Positions 24,124-34,298 of a stretch of DNA of 64,000 bases are shown piece by piece. Origin of the DNA: Chryseobacterium lactis (GTDB lineage: Bacteria > Bacteroidota > Bacteroidia > Flavobacteriales > Weeksellaceae); NCBI RefSeq assembly GCF_003815875.1, contig NZ_CP033924.1:5208001-5272000 (forward strand), written 5' to 3'. Numbering within the stretch: position 1 is the first letter of the stretch; each line of letters begins with the position of its first letter. A program made the translations under genes and the position numbers. Under the pieces are notes generated by a model. It saw only the letters and a program-made list of their open reading frames with translations. It was not told where the DNA came from and did not search any database.

Positions 24124-25725
24124 TTATCTTCTTGTTCTGTTCTTATCATTAGTTCTTGCATCCTGAGCTACACGGAAACCGATCCAGCCATATGCCTTAC
24201 CTTGATTCTTATATCTTCTTTGTCCCGGATCCAACCAATATGCTGTATCCTGCCAAGATCCTCCTTTTACAACTCTGATGTCGTTGGACATTGCTGAAGT
24301 TCTGTCTTTAGAATCTTTTTGCATTTTTACTCTACCTGTACCATCTACAACAAATCTTTTTCTTGGAGAGTTGTACATGTCGAAAGATGAAGCAGAATCT
24401 GAAGCTCTGTAATATTCTAAAGAAGATTGTCTGTCACCGTCTCTGTAATTTCTGTAGTCAGCGATAGTTTCTCTTTCGAATTGTCCAGGAAGTCCTTTGT
24501 ATACTAATCTTCCATCAGCTAAAGTATCATACTTAATGGTACCTTCGTCGATCATTTTATAAGTTCCGTCACCGTTTTTCACTACTGCCTGAGGCATATT
24601 TCCTCTGTAATAGTTGAAGTCGTTGAAGTCCTCATCAATAATTGGTCTGTATACATCCGCTGTCCATTCAGCAACGTTACCATACATACCATAGATTCCT
24701 AAATCGTTAGATGGATATTGTCTTACATCAGAAGTTTGTGCAGATCCGTCATTCTTCCATCCTGCAATACCAGAATAATCACCTTTACCCATTTTGAAGT
24801 TTTCAAGGAACATCCCTCTGGTTTTTCCTTTCGTACCTCTTAATTTTTCAATTTCAGGTTTTTTACCTAAGTATTGATTATATTCTCTGTTTTTAGCCAT
24901 ACCAAGAGCTGCGTATTCCCATTCCACTTCAGTAGGAAGTCTGAACTTCTGTACCATTGCAGAATTTGGAGCTCTGTTTGCAGATAATAATCTCTGGTTT
25001 GTAGTTTTCATACCAGATTTCTGCTGCATTCTTTTTTCATTAATATATCCTTGCATTTCCGGATCATTCGATTTGAATTTATCCATGTTGAAAGCAGTTC
25101 CTCCCTGGTTATTGGATTCGTTGATATATAGGTCTTTAGCAATTACACCAGCCTGCATCAAAGCTTTTTCATTCGCTCTGTCTGTCAGCCATTCGCAATA
25201 TCTGTTTGCTTGAGTCCATGAAACCCCTACTACCGGATAGTAATCGAATTCCGGAGAACGTAAGTACGTTTCATTATAATCGTTTCTAGCTAATTTGTTG
25301 TCCCATAATAAGGTATCCGGTAAGGCACCATTATAGATTTCCTTAAAACTTGGGTCACTTGGTGGGAATACATACTTCAACCATGTAAGGTATTCGCGGT
25401 ATTCGTAGTTAGTAATCTCAGTTTCTCCGACAAAGAATGAACTCACCTGCATTCTTCGCGGTGTGTTATTCCAATCGTGCATAACATCATCTTTCACTAA
25501 TCCCATTGTAAAAGTTCCACCTTCTACATATACCATTCCCGGCCAACCCTTCTGCTTCTGTTGCTTCCCTGCAAAAAACCAACCCTGTTTTTCGTTTGGT
25601 TTCCAACCCGTTTTACTGACAAATTTTTTGGTACCGCCACCTTTGCTGGTTCCTGATCCGCCACAACTGGTTAATGCAAGTGTAGAACTTAATGCTATTA
25701 ATGAAAACAACTTTAGTTTTTTCAT
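24124..25725 (-). CDS. gldJ: Gliding motility / type IX secretion lipoprotein GldJ
   Basis: The ATG at 25725 is preferred over an upstream one because it opens a proper lipoprotein signal (MKKLKLFSLIALSSTLALTS then Cys21). The 533-residue protein has a formylglycine-generating-enzyme-like (SUMF1) fold starting at about residue 64 (MVYVEGGTFTMG) and ending VVKGGSWQDTAYWLDPGQRR and WIGFRVAQD; family members here are structural, not catalytic. GldJ is needed for gliding and stabilises GldK and the T9SS. The related GldK has the same fold, but the position next to porU and porV, as in Flavobacterium johnsoniae, points to GldJ. Divergent from porU. Confidence 0.88.
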   Translation of the reverse strand: MKKLKLFSLIALSSTLALTSCGGSGTSKGGGTKKFVSKTGWKPNEKQGWFFAGKQQKQKGWPGMVYVEGGTFTMGLVKDDVMHDWNNTPRRMQVSSFFVGETEITNYEYREYLTWLKYVFPPSDPSFKEIYNGALPDTLLWDNKLARNDYNETYLRSPEFDYYPVVGVSWTQANRYCEWLTDRANEKALMQAGVIAKDLYINESNNQGGTAFNMDKFKSNDPEMQGYINEKRMQQKSGMKTTNQRLLSANRAPNSAMVQKFRLPTEVEWEYAALGMAKNREYNQYLGKKPEIEKLRGTKGKTRGMFLENFKMGKGDYSGIAGWKNDGSAQTSDVRQYPSNDLGIYGMYGNVAEWTADVYRPIIDEDFNDFNYYRGNMPQAVVKNGDGTYKMIDEGTIKYDTLADGRLVYKGLPGQFERETIADYRNYRDGDRQSSLEYYRASDSASSFDMYNSPRKRFVVDGTGRVKMQKDSKDRTSAMSNDIRVVKGGSWQDTAYWLDPGQRRYKNQGKAYGWIGFRVAQDARTNDKNRTRR

Positions 25726-25775
25726 AGTCGATATAAATATTTTCAAGAGTACAAAGAAAAAATAAATTATTCAAT

Positions 25776-25797
25776 AAATCAAATAAAGATTTGATTT
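25776..25797. promoter_or_regulatory. Palindrome between divergent gldJ and porU
   Basis: AAATCAAAT-aaag-ATTTGATTT is a perfect 9-4-9 inverted repeat followed by a T-run on the plus strand. Its place in the gldJ-porU gap suits an operator or a transcriptional separator. AT-rich DNA makes chance palindromes likely. Confidence 0.35.
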
Positions 25798-25890
25798 TTT
25801 TGAAAAACGATAACAAATTAATTTTATTGTATGACAATTTAATTCTAAAATTTTCATTTATTTTGTAATTTAGCAATTTCAATAATAAAC

Positions 25891-28800
25891 ATGAGACGAA
25901 AAATAACGCTTTTATACTTAATCGCTTTTGCATCAACACTTTACGCTCAAAGAAACACCATTGAATGGAACGGTTCTAAAATTCAAGATTTTGGTGACAC
26001 AAAAATAAATCTTCCCAACTTCAAAAATGAAGGTTTTTCTTTCAGCCAAAATAATGTTTTTATAGCAACTCAGCAAAAAACTGGAGAAAAGCAGCTTAAA
26101 ATTTCTGACCTGGTATGGGAAAATATTTCTAACCAGGATTTGTTTGAACTTGACAAAAGTGTTCTCCCTGATTATGATATTGCAGATGTCTCCTATTATA
26201 TGCTGGATGGAGAAAGATATGCCAGTATCAGCGTTGCTTTATTTAAAACAGTAAAAGGACGTACACTGAGATTGTCTTCTTTCAATGTTTCTGAATCTTC
26301 CGCATCAATTAATACCGGTGGTGGGGTCAACAAAATTGGAACTACCGGCAATCCTCTTTCGAGCGGAAACTTTTACAAAATAAAAGTTGATAAATCAGGA
26401 GTATTTAAAATCACAGCACAATTTTTAAGAGATAACGGGATCAACCCTTCTTCTGTAAATCCTAAAAACTTCAGAATTTATGGAAACGGCGGAGTGATGC
26501 TTCCCGAATTCAATCAGGATCCGAGATTTGATGCCTTACAGGAAAATTCTATTCAGGTAGTTGGTGAAGATGATGGCGTATGGAATGATAATGACTATGC
26601 CCTGTTCTATGCTCAAGGTCCCAATGGATATAATCTTTATGACAGCAGCAACGGAAACGGCTTCAAAAGAAGAGATACGCGAACGGACAGAAGTAATGGT
26701 GTGAAAAACATCTATGAAGACTTTTCATATTATTATATCAACTTTGACAAAGGGGCCGGAAAAAGAGTTCCAACGGTTGACGGAACACTGCCTGCCCAAA
26801 TGATTACAAGATATGATAGCTACCAGGTGGTCAATAACGATCAAAAAAACCTATTGAAGGTCGGAAGAACCTGGGTTGAAGACACCCCTTTCAACAATGA
26901 AAAAAAGGTGACTTTTACGACCAGCTCACCAATACAGGCTAATGATGTCGTAAGATTCAGGACACAGGTTGTCGCGTATAGATCTCAACAAAACTCGATT
27001 GAAATCAAAGCCAACAATCAGGTTCCTTCTTTCAATCAGACCATATTATCTAATAGTGGAACCTATGAATATAATTTTGTTCCCGTAAATTATAATGGAA
27101 CACTTACGAATATAACCGGAAACCAAATTACATTCACTTATAATCCTGATATTTCTAAAAATCCAAACGGAACCTTCTATTTTGATTATGCCGAAGTGCA
27201 ATACAAAGAAAACCTGGCATTCAATGGTTCTCAGATGAATTTCAGAGATTATTCTATTGTCAGTGGAAGTAATGATGATTATGGATTCAGTATATCTAAT
27301 GCCGGTAATATAGAGCAGGTATGGGATGTTACCGATATCACTAATGCCAAAAGAAAAGTAAATAAGGCAGGCGCAGGCTCTTTCAATTTTGCGTATACAG
27401 CCGCTGATCAGAATTTCAATAACGAATTCGTAGCGTTTCGTTCAGACGCAGCATTCAGTCCTCAGTTCGTAGGAAGAATAGGTAATCAGAACCTTTCTGC
27501 TCTACAGAATATAGATTATCTGATCCTAACAGTGCCCGAAATGATGGGACAAGCGCAAAGACTGGCTAATTATCATCAGACAAAAAACAATTATAAAGTA
27601 GAGATCATAGACGTTAATAAAATCTATGAAGAATTTGGAAGCGGAAGTAAAGATCTTACCGCGGTAAGAGATTTTGTAACCAAACTTAATACTCCGGCCG
27701 GCAGACTTAAATATGTATTTATTCTCGGAGACGGTTCATATGATTATAAGAACAGAATACCAAACAACACGAATATTGTTGCAAGTTATCAGGGTGAACA
27801 TTCATCAGATTATGTAGCATCGTTTGTTACCGATGATTATATTGTGATGACTCTGCCACAAACTGCAGGGATCATTGAAAATAATCTACCGGATTTACCG
27901 GTAGGAAGAATCCCTGCAGCCAATGTAACTGAAGCCGGAAACATGATTGATAAAACACTGGCTTATTATAATTCATTATCAGGACAATCCAGCCCATTTG
28001 GGGAATGGCGTATGAGACTTGACTTTGTAGTAGATGATGACCAGGAAGGTGGAGGCCCTTTCCATACCGTGATGAATAAAACGTTGGTTAATGTATTTGA
28101 GAAACCAGGCCAACTGGATTTGAAAGAATATAATGTCAAAAAATTATATCTGGACTCCTTCCCTGCCCAAAGTACTTCAGGAGGTCAAAGATATCCTCAG
28201 GTTAATCAGGCTATTTCCAATGCAATCGGAAACAGTTTATACCTGTTTTATTTCGGACATGGAGGAATCAATGGCTGGGCACAGGAAAGAGTTTTAACCA
28301 GTACAGAAATTCAGAACTCCAATAACTTCTCTAATGTATACAGCAGATTCCCGTTTGTATCTACTATCACTTGTGAATTCACCTTATGGGACGAGCCGGA
28401 TACCAATTCTGCCGGAGAACAGTTTATTAAATTAAAGCAAGGAGGTGCCGCAGCAATGATTACTTCCAGCAGAGCGATTGGAGTAGATTACGGACGTGAT
28501 TTCACCAACACCTATACCCAGAATATTTTTAAGCTAACTAATGATGACTTTAATACATTAGGATACGCTCATTTATTAGCTAAAAAACAAAAAGGACCAA
28601 ACGGTAACCACTTAAAGGTAAATTTACTTGGAGATCCTGCCATGAAATTAAGCAGACCTCAAAGACTTTTAATCATTGATAATATTGAAACCCCTGTACC
28701 CGGATTAATCAGAGGATTGGATTTTGTGAAAATTAAAGGACACATCAACAATCCTAACGGAACGCTGAACAATACATTCAACGGAAAGGTTTCAATCAAT

Positions 28801-29790
28801 ATTTTTGATAAGAGATTAAATAAAAAAACATTGAATAATGACGGAGTTCTCACTCCTGTATTAGATTACACTGAAGAAGGAAGTGCTATTGTAAAAGCAG
28901 CAGGAACAGCCGTAAACGGAGTATTCACTGCAGAATTCTATGTTCCTAAAGATATTAACTATGCTGTTGGAGAAGGAAGAATATTAGGATATGCAGATAA
29001 CAAATCAACAGATGTTTTCAACAACCAGGCTGTGCAGGTGGGTGATATCAATCCTAACGGGGTTAATGATAACCAGCCGCCAAAGGTAAAATTGTATATG
29101 AATAACACCAATTTTGCAGATGGTGGAATTACCAATCAAAACCCAATGCTTCTGGCTTGTCTTACCGATGATACGGGAATCAATGCCACAGGATCTGGAG
29201 TTGGTCATGATATCACAACCTACTTAGATGGTCAGATTATCAACACGGTTGTCTTAAATGATTTCTATGCACCGGGAGAAGGAAACGGATGTTTAAATCC
29301 AAGTCTTGCCGACTATCAAAAAGGAAATGTGTCCTATCCATTCCGAAATTTAGCCATCGGACAACACCAGTTGGCATTTAAAGTTTGGGACATAAACAAT
29401 AATTCGACAACTGCTACGTTAAATTTTGAAGTTAAGGATGAAGCCGATCAACGTTTGACGATTAATCGTCCGCTGAACTGGCCAAATCCTTTCACCAATA
29501 AAACCTACATCCAGTTTGAACATAACTGCGATGATATTTTAGATGTAAATGTACAGATCTATACTATAACAGGAAGATTGGTTAAAACGTTATCCCAACC
29601 GGTGGTTGCAGAACCTTTCCTGCAGGGCTTCAGAACCCCTCGTCAGGCAATAGAATGGGACGGAAGAGATGATTTTGGTGCGACAGTAGCAAAAGGTACA
29701 TATATTTTTAAGATATTTGCAAAAAGTCAAAATCAGGAAAAATGCAAAGGAAGTGCTACCGCTGTAGAAAAAATGGTACTTTTGAAATAA
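25891..29790 (+). CDS. porU: Type IX secretion system sortase PorU (C25 cysteine protease family)
   Basis: The 1299-residue protein has a signal peptide (ITLLYLIAFASTLYAQR) and a gingipain-type C25 domain. Catalytic His is at about residue 790 (LFYFGHGGINGW) and Cys at about 828 (VSTITCEFTLWDEP). The end (NWPNPFTNKTYIQFEH to EKMVLLK) is like T9SS C-terminal domains. PorU sits on the cell surface, cuts off sorting domains of T9SS cargo and, in studied species, joins the cargo to LPS. porV follows 60 nt later. Cargo candidates in this window are the proteins at 7750 and 38279. Confidence 0.95.
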   Translation: MRRKITLLYLIAFASTLYAQRNTIEWNGSKIQDFGDTKINLPNFKNEGFSFSQNNVFIATQQKTGEKQLKISDLVWENISNQDLFELDKSVLPDYDIADVSYYMLDGERYASISVALFKTVKGRTLRLSSFNVSESSASINTGGGVNKIGTTGNPLSSGNFYKIKVDKSGVFKITAQFLRDNGINPSSVNPKNFRIYGNGGVMLPEFNQDPRFDALQENSIQVVGEDDGVWNDNDYALFYAQGPNGYNLYDSSNGNGFKRRDTRTDRSNGVKNIYEDFSYYYINFDKGAGKRVPTVDGTLPAQMITRYDSYQVVNNDQKNLLKVGRTWVEDTPFNNEKKVTFTTSSPIQANDVVRFRTQVVAYRSQQNSIEIKANNQVPSFNQTILSNSGTYEYNFVPVNYNGTLTNITGNQITFTYNPDISKNPNGTFYFDYAEVQYKENLAFNGSQMNFRDYSIVSGSNDDYGFSISNAGNIEQVWDVTDITNAKRKVNKAGAGSFNFAYTAADQNFNNEFVAFRSDAAFSPQFVGRIGNQNLSALQNIDYLILTVPEMMGQAQRLANYHQTKNNYKVEIIDVNKIYEEFGSGSKDLTAVRDFVTKLNTPAGRLKYVFILGDGSYDYKNRIPNNTNIVASYQGEHSSDYVASFVTDDYIVMTLPQTAGIIENNLPDLPVGRIPAANVTEAGNMIDKTLAYYNSLSGQSSPFGEWRMRLDFVVDDDQEGGGPFHTVMNKTLVNVFEKPGQLDLKEYNVKKLYLDSFPAQSTSGGQRYPQVNQAISNAIGNSLYLFYFGHGGINGWAQERVLTSTEIQNSNNFSNVYSRFPFVSTITCEFTLWDEPDTNSAGEQFIKLKQGGAAAMITSSRAIGVDYGRDFTNTYTQNIFKLTNDDFNTLGYAHLLAKKQKGPNGNHLKVNLLGDPAMKLSRPQRLLIIDNIETPVPGLIRGLDFVKIKGHINNPNGTLNNTFNGKVSINIFDKRLNKKTLNNDGVLTPVLDYTEEGSAIVKAAGTAVNGVFTAEFYVPKDINYAVGEGRILGYADNKSTDVFNNQAVQVGDINPNGVNDNQPPKVKLYMNNTNFADGGITNQNPMLLACLTDDTGINATGSGVGHDITTYLDGQIINTVVLNDFYAPGEGNGCLNPSLADYQKGNVSYPFRNLAIGQHQLAFKVWDINNNSTTATLNFEVKDEADQRLTINRPLNWPNPFTNKTYIQFEHNCDDILDVNVQIYTITGRLVKTLSQPVVAEPFLQGFRTPRQAIEWDGRDDFGATVAKGTYIFKIFAKSQNQEKCKGSATAVEKMVLLK

Positions 29791-29850
29791 TTGAGCAATA
29801 CAATAGATAATAAAATTAATAAAAAACTGATAATATATAAAAGACAACAT

Positions 29851-31014
29851 ATGAATTTAACTACTAAACTGCTTTTAGGATTTGGTTTAAGTGCTGGTTT
29901 TCTAGGCTATTCGCAAGATTTAGGCAGAATAAATCCAGTTCTTACCGGAGCTCCTTTCCTAAGAATTGCACCGGACGCAAGATCAGGTGGTATGGGAGAT
30001 CAAGGGGTGGTAACCTCTCCCGATGCATTTTCACAATTCTGGAATGCAGCTAAATATCCTTTTAGCAGAACAAGTTCTTCCATAGGTCTCAACTATACAC
30101 CGTATATGGGAAAACTTACCAATGATGTATTCTTATTATATGGGGCATTCCATAAATTCCTGGGACAGGATGAAAGATCTACGATTTCAGCAAGTATCTA
30201 TTATTTTAATATGGGACAGGTAGACCTGACTCAGCTGGTAGGTACCGAAATTGCTTCTATGGGTACATCAAAACCAAACGAATTCTCTATTGACGTAGCA
30301 TACGGTCTGAAGCTTTCTGATTCTTACTCAATGGCTGTAACAGGTAGATTTATTCGTTCAGATTTAGCCGGTGGATTCAACACAGATACTACACTTAAGG
30401 CAGCGAACTCTTTTGCTGTTGATATTTCAGGATACTATACTTCTCCAAGATTCTCAAGTTTCGGAGGATATGATGGTAAATTAAATGCTGGTTTTGCAGT
30501 TCAGAATTTAGGTCCTAAACTAGATTATACAGGAAATGAGGAATCAAGATCTTACCTTCCTACGATGGCAAGACTAGGGATTGGATACGATATGTATCTT
30601 GATGACATGAACAGAGTCGGACTTAGTATAGAAGGTTCAAAGCTTTTAGTACCAGGATCTGAATATGTGGGAATCAACCCAAATAACAGAGAACCGATGT
30701 ATGCTATTCCTAACGTAGGTCCAATGGCAGGTATCGGAAAATCGTTCAAAAATAAAAACAGTATCATGTATAGTGGTGCTTTGGAGTACTCATACGACAA
30801 TGCTTTTTCTGTAAGAGGAGGTTATTTCCATGAAAGTGCAGAACAGGGAGCAAGACAATTTGCTACTGCAGGTATCGGATTAAATTACCGTTCTTTCGGA
30901 CTTGATCTTTCTTACCTGATCAACATGTCTAAAGTTAACAGTGCTTTGGATAACACTCTTCGTTTCGGTCTTACCTGGAACATCGGAGATGAAACATCTA
31001 ATAATGATCGTTAA
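29851..31014 (+). CDS. porV: Type IX secretion outer membrane protein PorV
   Basis: The start was set at the ATG at 29851, which opens a signal peptide (NLTTKLLLGFGLSAGFLGYS); a TTG start 60 nt earlier would put a charged tail in front of it. The 387-residue mature-type barrel has the PorV hallmark LTGAPFLRIAPDARSGGMGD followed by TSPDAFSQFWNAAKYPF, and FadL-like strands to the end. PorV carries cargo from the Sov/SprA translocon to PorU. Same operon as porU, ended by a clear terminator. Confidence 0.95.
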   Translation: MNLTTKLLLGFGLSAGFLGYSQDLGRINPVLTGAPFLRIAPDARSGGMGDQGVVTSPDAFSQFWNAAKYPFSRTSSSIGLNYTPYMGKLTNDVFLLYGAFHKFLGQDERSTISASIYYFNMGQVDLTQLVGTEIASMGTSKPNEFSIDVAYGLKLSDSYSMAVTGRFIRSDLAGGFNTDTTLKAANSFAVDISGYYTSPRFSSFGGYDGKLNAGFAVQNLGPKLDYTGNEESRSYLPTMARLGIGYDMYLDDMNRVGLSIEGSKLLVPGSEYVGINPNNREPMYAIPNVGPMAGIGKSFKNKNSIMYSGALEYSYDNAFSVRGGYFHESAEQGARQFATAGIGLNYRSFGLDLSYLINMSKVNSALDNTLRFGLTWNIGDETSNNDR

Positions 31015-31040
31015 AATAATAGATCAGCATCTATAAAAAC

Positions 31041-31072
31041 AAAGGTCTCACCATTACGGATGAGACCTTTTT
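31041..31072 (+). terminator. Terminator after porV
   Basis: GGTCTCA and TGAGACC pair around CCATTACGGA and run into TTTTT. It starts 27 nt after the porV stop. Confidence 0.9.
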
Positions 31073-31214
31073 ATATTATAAAGCTTCCTCATTGATAAGC
31101 CAATATTCAGCCTAAGTTCTTCTCTTTTCCTATCTTCCGTCAATTATTAAAGAAATATAATATTTAAGTTTACAAAAGTCTCTTCTTTATGGCGTTTTTT
31201 ATCTTTCCAATAGC

Positions 31215-31222
31215 TATTTTTG
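31215..31222 (+). promoter_or_regulatory. -7 element abutting the FUSC gene start
   Basis: TATTTTTG fits TAnnTTTG and ends 4 nt before the ATG at 31227, so a transcript from it would be leaderless. No good TTG upstream. Confidence 0.35.
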
Positions 31223-31226
31223 TAGT

Positions 31227-33485
31227 ATGAACTATTCGGCGGAACTAAAAAAATTTGTAACGAGTCAATATGTATATTCTGCAATCAGAATAACATTGGC
31301 CACCGTTCTGCCCTGTTTAGTCCTCGCCCACTTTGGGATTTTAAAAGAATATTTCCTTTTCCCTCTCGGAACCAGCTTCGTAGCTCTTACCGATCAGCCC
31401 GGCCCCTTTATCAGAAGAAGAAACTCTCTTGCCTTTGCTATTTGCTGTTTTGTCTTCGTTGCATTGATTGCAAGTCTGGTCATGAGTATAAAAGTATTGG
31501 TTCTCCTTGAAATTATAGTATTCGGATTATTTTTCTCTCTGATCGGAGTCTACGGCCAACGACTTGCAGCAGTAGGTTCCTTGTCTTTGGTTGTTCTTGC
31601 GATCTTTATTGATGGCCACCTTACAGGAAGCAATATCTTTAAAAGCTTATTGATTTTTGCTTGCGGATGTATATGGTTTCTGCTTATATTCCTTGTCGTT
31701 ACCACCATTCGCCCCTATAAACTGGCAGGTCAAATGATTGGAGAAAACTATCTTCAACTGGCCGAATTTTTAAAGATTAAAGCTAATTATTATCAGAAAA
31801 ATCCTGATTTTGACAAACTGACAACCCAGGTTATTGCTAAGCAGATTGAAATAAAAAACCTTCAGGAAGATACCCGGGAAACAGTTTTTAAAACAAGAAC
31901 TATCGTTAACGAATCGACAACCACCAGTCGATTACTCATGCTGATGTTCCTGAATTCAATGGACCTTCATGAGAAATTAATGACCTCTGAAAGTGATTAC
32001 CAGAAACTGCAGCAAAGTTTTGAAGACAGCATGATCCTGGTCAACATTCACGATTATCTTAATCTTCTGGCAGAGGAAATCACCAACATTGGCATTTCTC
32101 TTCAAAGTGGAACGAGAGCAAGACCCATATTCGATCTGGAGCTGGAATTAAAAAACCTCAATTTCCATTATTTCGAGCTTAGAAATAAGCAGTTATCTCC
32201 TGACAGTCTTGAAAATTTCATGATCCTGCGTCAAATTCTGATGCGTATCAATGAAATCACCAAAGAAATCAATGAGATTTATAAAGTATTTTCACAAAAT
32301 GTAAAATTAGCAAAGAGTTTATCTACAGGATTAGACTTAAAAAAGTTTATGCCCAACGAGCCTAAGCTTAATGCTAAAGTACTAAGAAATAACATTTCAT
32401 TATCCTCTTCTCATTTTCGCCATGCGATAAGAATCACCGTAGCCCTGCTATTGGGATATCTTTTTTCTATGTTTGATTTTCTGGGACTGGGACATACGTA
32501 TTGGATCTTAATTACCATTACCGCTATCTTAAAACCCGCCTACTCTATTACCAAAAAGAGGAATCTTCTTCGTCTTTACGGAACTTTCACCGGAGCAGTC
32601 GTCGCCTATATCATTCTCCATTTTATCCATATCAACGGAGTGTTGCTTGGTATTCTTCTGATCAGTATGATCATGTGTTTTAGCTTTTTGAAAGGCCGTT
32701 ATTACTGGGCTGTTTTATTCATGACCATTTATATTTTTCTGAGTTTCAATTTCTTAAATCCGGGAAAGGTAGATGTTATTTTTAAAGACAGAATTGTAGA
32801 TACTGCCATTGCCGGGATTATTGCTTTTGTCGTCTCTTATATTGTACTTCCGGTTTGGGAGCATACGCAGAATCTTGATCTGATGAAAAAATCAGCGGCA
32901 GACAATCTGATTTATTTCCAGAGTGTGATTTCCAAATTTCTTGAGGGAAATTTTGATATCGAAGACTATAAAGTAAAGCGAAAAAATGCCATTATTTCAT
33001 TGGCCAACCTTTCCGATAACTTCCAGAGGATGATCTCGGAACCTAAAAATCAGCAGAAAAAACTAGAGGTAGTTCATCAGTTTGTAGCCACATCACATCT
33101 GATCACGGCTTATACCGCTTCCCTATCTCAGTATTCTAAAAGCAATGAGCAATATCCTGAAATAGATGCTGAAAGCTGGAGCCGGAAAATTGAAGCAGAA
33201 ATGCAGCAAACCTCAACCCTTCTTAACGGTGATGATATCACCGAAACATTGAGAATGGAAAGCCGTCTGGAACCGGAAGATTCATCCATTGAAGACATGC
33301 TCCTGAAAAGAAAAACGGAAATCGAGGAAAATGATATTGTTGACAGAAGAGATCCTGACAAAATATCTCATTTAACAGAGCTTAAAAATATTCATGATAT
33401 CCTGGAACTGATCTATGACGTGGCCAAAGAACAAAGAAAAGTTATTGAGAAATATAAGGCTGAAAAAGTAGAGGAATCCAAATAA
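31227..33485 (+). CDS. FUSC-family (YccS/YhfK-like) inner membrane protein
   Basis: A 752-residue protein with two blocks of membrane helices (about residues 15-165 and 385-545) separated by a large soluble region, and a charged C-terminal tail; this is the YccS/FUSC arrangement. The DQPGPFIRRRNSLAFAICC segment after the third helix and SSSHFRHAIRITVALLLGYL at the start of the second block are typical. Family members resemble aromatic-acid or fusaric-acid exporters, but substrates are mostly unknown. The tail ends in a coiled-coil-like Glu/Lys region. Single gene convergent with the phosphopantetheinyl transferase gene. Confidence 0.85.
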   Translation: MNYSAELKKFVTSQYVYSAIRITLATVLPCLVLAHFGILKEYFLFPLGTSFVALTDQPGPFIRRRNSLAFAICCFVFVALIASLVMSIKVLVLLEIIVFGLFFSLIGVYGQRLAAVGSLSLVVLAIFIDGHLTGSNIFKSLLIFACGCIWFLLIFLVVTTIRPYKLAGQMIGENYLQLAEFLKIKANYYQKNPDFDKLTTQVIAKQIEIKNLQEDTRETVFKTRTIVNESTTTSRLLMLMFLNSMDLHEKLMTSESDYQKLQQSFEDSMILVNIHDYLNLLAEEITNIGISLQSGTRARPIFDLELELKNLNFHYFELRNKQLSPDSLENFMILRQILMRINEITKEINEIYKVFSQNVKLAKSLSTGLDLKKFMPNEPKLNAKVLRNNISLSSSHFRHAIRITVALLLGYLFSMFDFLGLGHTYWILITITAILKPAYSITKKRNLLRLYGTFTGAVVAYIILHFIHINGVLLGILLISMIMCFSFLKGRYYWAVLFMTIYIFLSFNFLNPGKVDVIFKDRIVDTAIAGIIAFVVSYIVLPVWEHTQNLDLMKKSAADNLIYFQSVISKFLEGNFDIEDYKVKRKNAIISLANLSDNFQRMISEPKNQQKKLEVVHQFVATSHLITAYTASLSQYSKSNEQYPEIDAESWSRKIEAEMQQTSTLLNGDDITETLRMESRLEPEDSSIEDMLLKRKTEIEENDIVDRRDPDKISHLTELKNIHDILELIYDVAKEQRKVIEKYKAEKVEESK

Positions 33486-33496
33486 TCCCGGATTTT

Positions 33497-34111
33497 CTAT
33501 TCTTCAACAATCGTAAAGCAATAGTCGTCGAAAAATTCTACTCTGGCTTTGAATTCATCTGAAAACTGCTCATCATAAACCCTGCAGCTTATTTTATGAA
33601 GGTGTTTCAGTTCGAAAGGCTTTACTTCATAGTTTTTCTTTAAAGACCAGTATTTGGAATGATGAATTTTGTACATACTTTCCTTTACACTCCAGATAAT
33701 GGTATAAAAAGTATCTGCTTTATCTTCAGGAATAAATCCTCTTTCATTTTCATAAGTAAACTTATCGATCACCCTTAAAATCTTGGGATTGAACTTTTCA
33801 ACATCAATACCGATCTTATTTTTAGAAATCGCAATGGCCCCAAAAGGAAAAGAATGAGTAATGGAAATTTCTGCATCTTTTGGCGAAAGAAAAGGTTCTC
33901 TTTCCTGATACAGAATTTTAGAGTTGGGTTTTAAACCTTTTAAAAGCTTGCGAACCATCAATACCTCCAGAAGTTTTTTAGGATGATAATCTTTTACCTT
34001 TTCAGCATTTTCCGGTTCCAGAAGTTCATTGATATCAAGTTCTTCACTCTCATCATACTTCCAAACAAGGATGGTGGCATTATCATCTGAAAAATCTCGG
34101 TAAAGGGGCAT
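33497..34111 (-). CDS. 4'-phosphopantetheinyl transferase superfamily protein
   Basis: The ATG at 34111 (MPLYRDFSDDNATILVWKYD) was chosen because a TTG start 18 nt upstream overlaps a TATTTTTG promoter box. The 204-residue protein has the two Sfp-type signatures: ISITHSFPFGAIAISKNKIG followed by IDVEKF (Mg2+-binding Asp/Glu) and WSVKESMYKIHHS (Glu and Lys of the second motif). It transfers phosphopantetheine from CoA to acyl or peptidyl carrier proteins. Its partner carrier protein is not in the window. Confidence 0.88.
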   Translation of the reverse strand: MPLYRDFSDDNATILVWKYDESEELDINELLEPENAEKVKDYHPKKLLEVLMVRKLLKGLKPNSKILYQEREPFLSPKDAEISITHSFPFGAIAISKNKIGIDVEKFNPKILRVIDKFTYENERGFIPEDKADTFYTIIWSVKESMYKIHHSKYWSLKKNYEVKPFELKHLHKISCRVYDEQFSDEFKARVEFFDDYCFTIVEE

Positions 34112-34126
34112 TCTTTTTTTATTGTA

Positions 34127-34134
34127 CAAAAATA
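34127..34134 (-). promoter_or_regulatory. -7 element of the phosphopantetheinyl transferase gene
   Basis: TATTTTTG on the minus strand lies 15 nt before the ATG at 34111 and decides the start codon. No clear TTG upstream. Confidence 0.45.
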
Positions 34135-34170
34135 CTAAAAAGAAACCATTCGAAAATGCCCGAAGATGGG

Positions 34171-34290
34171 AGCTGGAAGATGGAAGTAAATATTTGCCCC
34201 AAAAACAAACTTACTTGTTTAGAGTATCTATTAGAAAATAGATTCTTATGTAGCTTAGCAACTATAACCTCAAACTTCCCTCTTCCAGCT
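34171..34290. repeat. Long inverted repeat, AGCTGGAAGATGGAAGT type
   Basis: AGCTGGAAGATGGAAGT (34171-34187) pairs with ACTTCCCTCTTCCAGCT (34274-34290), one mismatch in 17. It fills the gap between two co-directional minus-strand genes and ends 8 nt from the HugZ-like stop; it may stop transcription. The same kind of sequence is at 22551-22691. Confidence 0.7.
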
Positions 34291-34298
34291 TTCTTTTC

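Noticed and set aside
24124-25725. GldK rather than GldJ
   Set aside because: Same fold, but gldK normally lies in a gldK-L-M-N cluster; neighbours here are porU and porV, as for gldJ.
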